A stretch of DNA of 64,000 nt from an uncultured Thermanaerothrix sp. (lineage in GTDB: Bacteria; Chloroflexota; Anaerolineae; Anaerolineales; Anaerolineaceae). The notes beneath the pieces were generated by a model. It saw only the letters and a program-made list of their open reading frames with translations, was not told the origin of the DNA and ran no database searches. A program made the position numbers and the translations under genes. Positions 60,402 through 64,000 of this stretch are shown one piece after another. The DNA is taken from NCBI RefSeq assembly GCF_938028735.1, contig NZ_CALIMF010000002.1, forward strand, positions 1-64,000, in the 5' to 3' direction. Within the stretch, counting starts at the first letter, position 1. Each line of letters starts with the position of its first letter.

Positions 60402-63264
60402 TGCCAAGCCAGTGTTCCAACCAGGTACGCATATGGCCGCCCGCTACCTGCCATAAACGCCCCAGCGCCCAGCCAATACCACACCCAAATAAAATGGCCA
60501 CTAGAATCCCTGGCAATCCTGCTCGCAAATACCCGTTCCGAGGATCAGGGAGCAAGAGCACTACTATATAGGCAATCATCCCTCCAATAACCGTGAACAT
60601 GGCTTGCTGGTAGGCCAAACGCATCGCCAGGGCTCTGGCCGCAATTCCTCCAACCCCCAGACCAAGGCCCCAAACCAATACCAACACAATCACCCACAAA
60701 CCCAAAGGTGGGGAGGCGTGCCGGGGGGCCGCGGGTTCCAATGTAGGAGTCGGGGTGACCTCGACAGGCGTTACGGTCACTTCCGGGGTTTCAGTGGGAA
60801 TCAAGGTCGGTAGGACAGCCGTGACAGCCGCTTCTTGTCCATCGGTTATATTGATCGTAATAATTTGTGACAACAACGCCGGATCGCTAACAGCACGGAT
60901 CTCTACTGGACTGGCCTCAGTAATCTTATAGGTGGTCTGCGCTATCCCTCGATTGGTGACCGTCTCGACTTGCTGCTGAATGCGTTTATCCCCAATCCCT
61001 GTAGTGATTATAAAGCGCACCACTGTTCCGTCCGGAACAGGATTACGATTATGGTCATAAATCAATCCAGTGCGTATAGAAATGACATCCCCCAATTTAA
61101 ACGAGGGAGATTCAGTCGTTTGAGGAGCACTTGGGACAACGGTGGCACCTTCACTCCCAAGCGGCTCCACGATAATAGGGATCACCTGTGCTGGGTCTGG
61201 TGAGGTTATCGTGATGAGATCGTAGCCTATACCGGGCACAGACACTGGCGATGCCCCCACTGGTACAACCTCCTGGAAAAGCACACGAGCCGCCATATCC
61301 AGAAAAGGAGCCGTTTTACTGTACACCGCATAATAAGCAGTCAGCTTACTGATATCAGTGGCATCCAAATAATAGGGGGCATTGAAAGCAAAGACAATAA
61401 CCCGCTTATTACGGATCAGGTCAGGACGTTCAGCCAGTAAGCGCCGCAAGGCATTGGCTTCTGGGTGCCCGCGACGCGGATTTAGGATGGAGAAAATCAC
61501 CCATTCGGCTTGGCGAAGGTTGTTATCCAGTGCAACCAATTCCTGAGCCCCGTTAAGATAGGCCGTAAGATCCTGAAACGAATAGGCGGAAAGATAGGCC
61601 TCGTTAATCTGACCCCCCGCTTGAGGACCGTAAAGACGCACAATGGCTTTTTTCAACCCATCCACCGTGAAAACCGATTGCTCTGGACAGGTGCTGCACT
61701 GGCGAGCGCTCTCCACATCCGTGAAGAAGATCATTCCCTCCCGAGGCGCAGGTGGGCGAGGCAATACCTCGCTCAAATCCGCTGCATCCGGGCTAAGCAA
61801 GGTAATGGATTGGCGGGCAACTTCAAAGACTGTGGATTGAGAACGCCCCACTTCATTCAAGGCGATCGCCTCAGGAATGACATCCTCTAGTGCAAACGAG
61901 GGGTATAGACGATATTTGAGAGTCAGGATGCGTAACACAGAAGCATCTACTCGTTCAGCAAACGCGGGGTCTTCTAAGTATTTCTGAACAAAAGCATCCA
62001 GTGTTTTGGCCATCGAGTCGAATGCATCTGTATCGCCGGATCCCACAAAATTGTTCAGGTACAGCAAGTCATTACCTGCCAGAAAGGCAGTGCGTGCGAC
62101 CAAACGCGGGTCAAAGTTCTGACCCGTCGGATCAAAAAAGCGTTTGACCGCATTACTACCTAGGTTGTCGCTGATAATCAACCCACCCCCCTGATACCAG
62201 GTACCAATCGGTTCTAGTTTGAGCAACTGCTCCAGCGCCGCAGCGTCCAATGAAATCGGCCGTGTGCTAGCACGGATGTTTCCTTGAAATCCCTGATACC
62301 GTATGTGCGAGACGAGCACCCCATCGGGCGAAACGGGATCGCCGGGAAGGGTTTGGGTCACCGCAAAGAAAGGCGCCAGTTCAACCTGCTTGAGTTGCTC
62401 CAACGATTTCCTGACCGTAGCCACTTCCTCCTCAGGCGAACGATCTGAACTACCCTGCCCAGGAAAATGCTTCGCAATGACCGCAATTCGCCCGTTACTC
62501 CCGGCATGCACCCCCCGAATGAACGCCTTTCCCATCTCTCCGACCCAGTACGGATCACCGCCAAACGTGCGCGTTCCCAAATCCTCGCCGCTGATCCCCA
62601 GATTCGGTACGTCCAATACATCCAACGAGGGGCCCAGATAGAGATTAAATCCTAGAGCATAGAGTTCCTTCCCCAGAACCTGCCCGACCTGTTCGGCCAG
62701 TGCGGGCTTCCAGGTTGCACCAATTGCCATGGCACTGGGCAAAGGGGTCATCCCGTTGAAAATCTGATCATTGGGATATAAATCCCCTTCCTGTGAAATT
62801 CCCACAAACAACGGGATATACGTCAAAGCAAGAGGTTGCCCACTTCGGGCATCCACTGAGGGAGACTGAGTGGCATCCCATGCTACCTGCTGGAGATTGC
62901 GAATCAAGGCAGCGGTTTGAGCCACCGTGCCTTCGGGTCCAGTGAAATTATCGTTTGCCGCGCTGAGGATCACACCCCCCACATGGTAGCGGGTAATAAG
63001 TCTGTAAATGGGCGTATTCGAACCCACCTCACGGCCTTGAAAACTCACCAAAAACAACTGTCCCACCCTTTCCTCGGGCGAAAGGCGAGCCAAAAGCTCG
63101 CGGGCGCGTTCCTCAGCATTATTTGAGGGCGTCTGAGCAAAGCTCCGCACAGGTCCCCTCCCCAGAAGAGCAACCAGAATAAGGCCTAACAACCAGAGAC
63201 GCCCTCCCCTAAAATACCAGACCCAAGATCCGCCTTTAGATGTGATTCGCTTTTTTCGGCTCAT
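60385..63264 (-). CDS. GH3-family (NagZ-like) membrane-anchored protein with Ig-like domain and C-terminal TM segments
   Basis: [48 protein letters not shown]; Big-like domain [18 protein letters not shown]-rich linker; TM cluster. Confidence 0.82.
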   Translation of the reverse strand: MSRKKRITSKGGSWVWYFRGGRLWLLGLILVALLGRGPVRSFAQTPSNNAEERARELLARLSPEERVGQLFLVSFQGREVGSNTPIYRLITRYHVGGVILSAANDNFTGPEGTVAQTAALIRNLQQVAWDATQSPSVDARSGQPLALTYIPLFVGISQEGDLYPNDQIFNGMTPLPSAMAIGATWKPALAEQVGQVLGKELYALGFNLYLGPSLDVLDVPNLGISGEDLGTRTFGGDPYWVGEMGKAFIRGVHAGSNGRIAVIAKHFPGQGSSDRSPEEEVATVRKSLEQLKQVELAPFFAVTQTLPGDPVSPDGVLVSHIRYQGFQGNIRASTRPISLDAAALEQLLKLEPIGTWYQGGGLIISDNLGSNAVKRFFDPTGQNFDPRLVARTAFLAGNDLLYLNNFVGSGDTDAFDSMAKTLDAFVQKYLEDPAFAERVDASVLRILTLKYRLYPSFALEDVIPEAIALNEVGRSQSTVFEVARQSITLLSPDAADLSEVLPRPPAPREGMIFFTDVESARQCSTCPEQSVFTVDGLKKAIVRLYGPQAGGQINEAYLSAYSFQDLTAYLNGAQELVALDNNLRQAEWVIFSILNPRRGHPEANALRRLLAERPDLIRNKRVIVFAFNAPYYLDATDISKLTAYYAVYSKTAPFLDMAARVLFQEVVPVGASPVSVPGIGYDLITITSPDPAQVIPIIVEPLGSEGATVVPSAPQTTESPSFKLGDVISIRTGLIYDHNRNPVPDGTVVRFIITTGIGDKRIQQQVETVTNRGIAQTTYKITEASPVEIRAVSDPALLSQIITINITDGQEAAVTAVLPTLIPTETPEVTVTPVEVTPTPTLEPAAPRHASPPLGLWVIVLVLVWGLGLGVGGIAARALAMRLAYQQAMFTVIGGMIAYIVVLLLPDPRNGYLRAGLPGILVAILFGCGIGWALGRLWQVAGGHMRTWLEHWLGINESE

Positions 63265-64000
63265 GATCTCACAATGGCCTTGTCAGACGGATTAGCCTCA
63301 ACTTTGACCATTCGAGAACGGATCTGCATAGCCAGGACTGGATCATCCGTGAAAACCCCATCCACCCCCCAACGGAAAAGGGACTCCAAGTCTTCGGCAC
63401 GGTTGACCGTCCATACGTGAACACGTCGCCCCCGCCGATGCTCATACACAATCCAATCAGGAGTGACATCCACAAGATACGGATGAATAATGCGCGGAGA
63501 AATCCAGCGCATCAGATTAGAACGCGCCAACCAGCCCGCACGCCCTTCCAAAGCCAGCAAAGCCACCGGGCATTCTGGAAGCAAGCGGCGTATTCGAATG
63601 AGATTCCACGGATTGAATGATGAGAAGAGTACGCGTTGTTCTAAATGATATTCACGTACCAGTTGCGCAACTTTGATGGGCAGCGAATCCAAGGGGGCAT
63701 TATAGTTGGTCAACTCCACATTGATGAACAAGTTTTGCCCCAATTCTTGGAACACTTCACGTAAAAGCGGGATTTTCTCACCCCGATAAGTTTCTGAAAA
63801 GAAGGCCCCTGCATCTAACCTTCTAATTTCATCAAGGCGTAAACAGCGGACTTCGCCATGACCGTTGGTGGTGCGATCCACAGTCATATCGTGGATTACC
63901 ACCACCTCGCCATCAGCGGTTAATTTAGCATCCAGCTCAATGGCTTCTACCCCTTGCTCAGCAGCCAGGCGAAAGGCTGACATAGTGTTTTCCGGAGCGT
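63261..64000 (-). CDS. Glycerophosphodiester phosphodiesterase, N-terminus off the window edge
   Basis: APENTMSAFRLAAEQGVEAIELDAKLTADGEVVVIHDMTVDRTTNGHGEV; frame open to window end. Confidence 0.92.
   Translation of the reverse strand, partial: APENTMSAFRLAAEQGVEAIELDAKLTADGEVVVIHDMTVDRTTNGHGEVRCLRLDEIRRLDAGAFFSETYRGEKIPLLREVFQELGQNLFINVELTNYNAPLDSLPIKVAQLVREYHLEQRVLFSSFNPWNLIRIRRLLPECPVALLALEGRAGWLARSNLMRWISPRIIHPYLVDVTPDWIVYEHRRGRRVHVWTVNRAEDLESLFRWGVDGVFTDDPVLAMQIRSRMVKVEANPSDKAIVRS

Overview
The window is a gene-dense, mostly housekeeping chromosomal segment whose protein flavour suggests Chloroflexota (Anaerolineae-like); this taxonomic guess is inference from protein style only. I support about 58 protein-coding genes, one tRNA-Thr(CGT), several terminators or hairpins and a few operator-like palindromes. 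I found no CRISPR array, IS element, prophage or recognisable defence island. Recognisable core genes include fumC, ppgK, mltG, ruvX/yqgF, rpsF-ssb-rpsR, smc, rnc, scpA, mutS, clpB, lipB, moaC and a fused moaD-moaE. The main accessory region (19.3-27.5 kb) is a sugar-catabolism cluster. It holds a class II aldolase, a PfkB kinase, a cupin phosphoglucose isomerase, a ROK kinase, a SorC/DeoR regulator, an SDR and a split transketolase. It also holds a chimeric, frameshifted remnant that joins the N-terminal half of an FGGY kinase to the C-terminal part of an L-fucose-isomerase-like protein. The second region of interest (56-64 kb) pairs a divergent Ser/Thr kinase with an FHA-winged-helix regulator, next to a membrane-anchored GH3 protein that appears to have lost the NagZ acid/base His motif. 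I do not see a clear-cut undescribed system. The best leads are the chimeric kinase/isomerase locus with its near-perfect 24-bp palindrome, the kinase/FHA regulator module, and the domain-junction hairpin in moaD-moaE. All identifications are from reading the sequence, with no database search.
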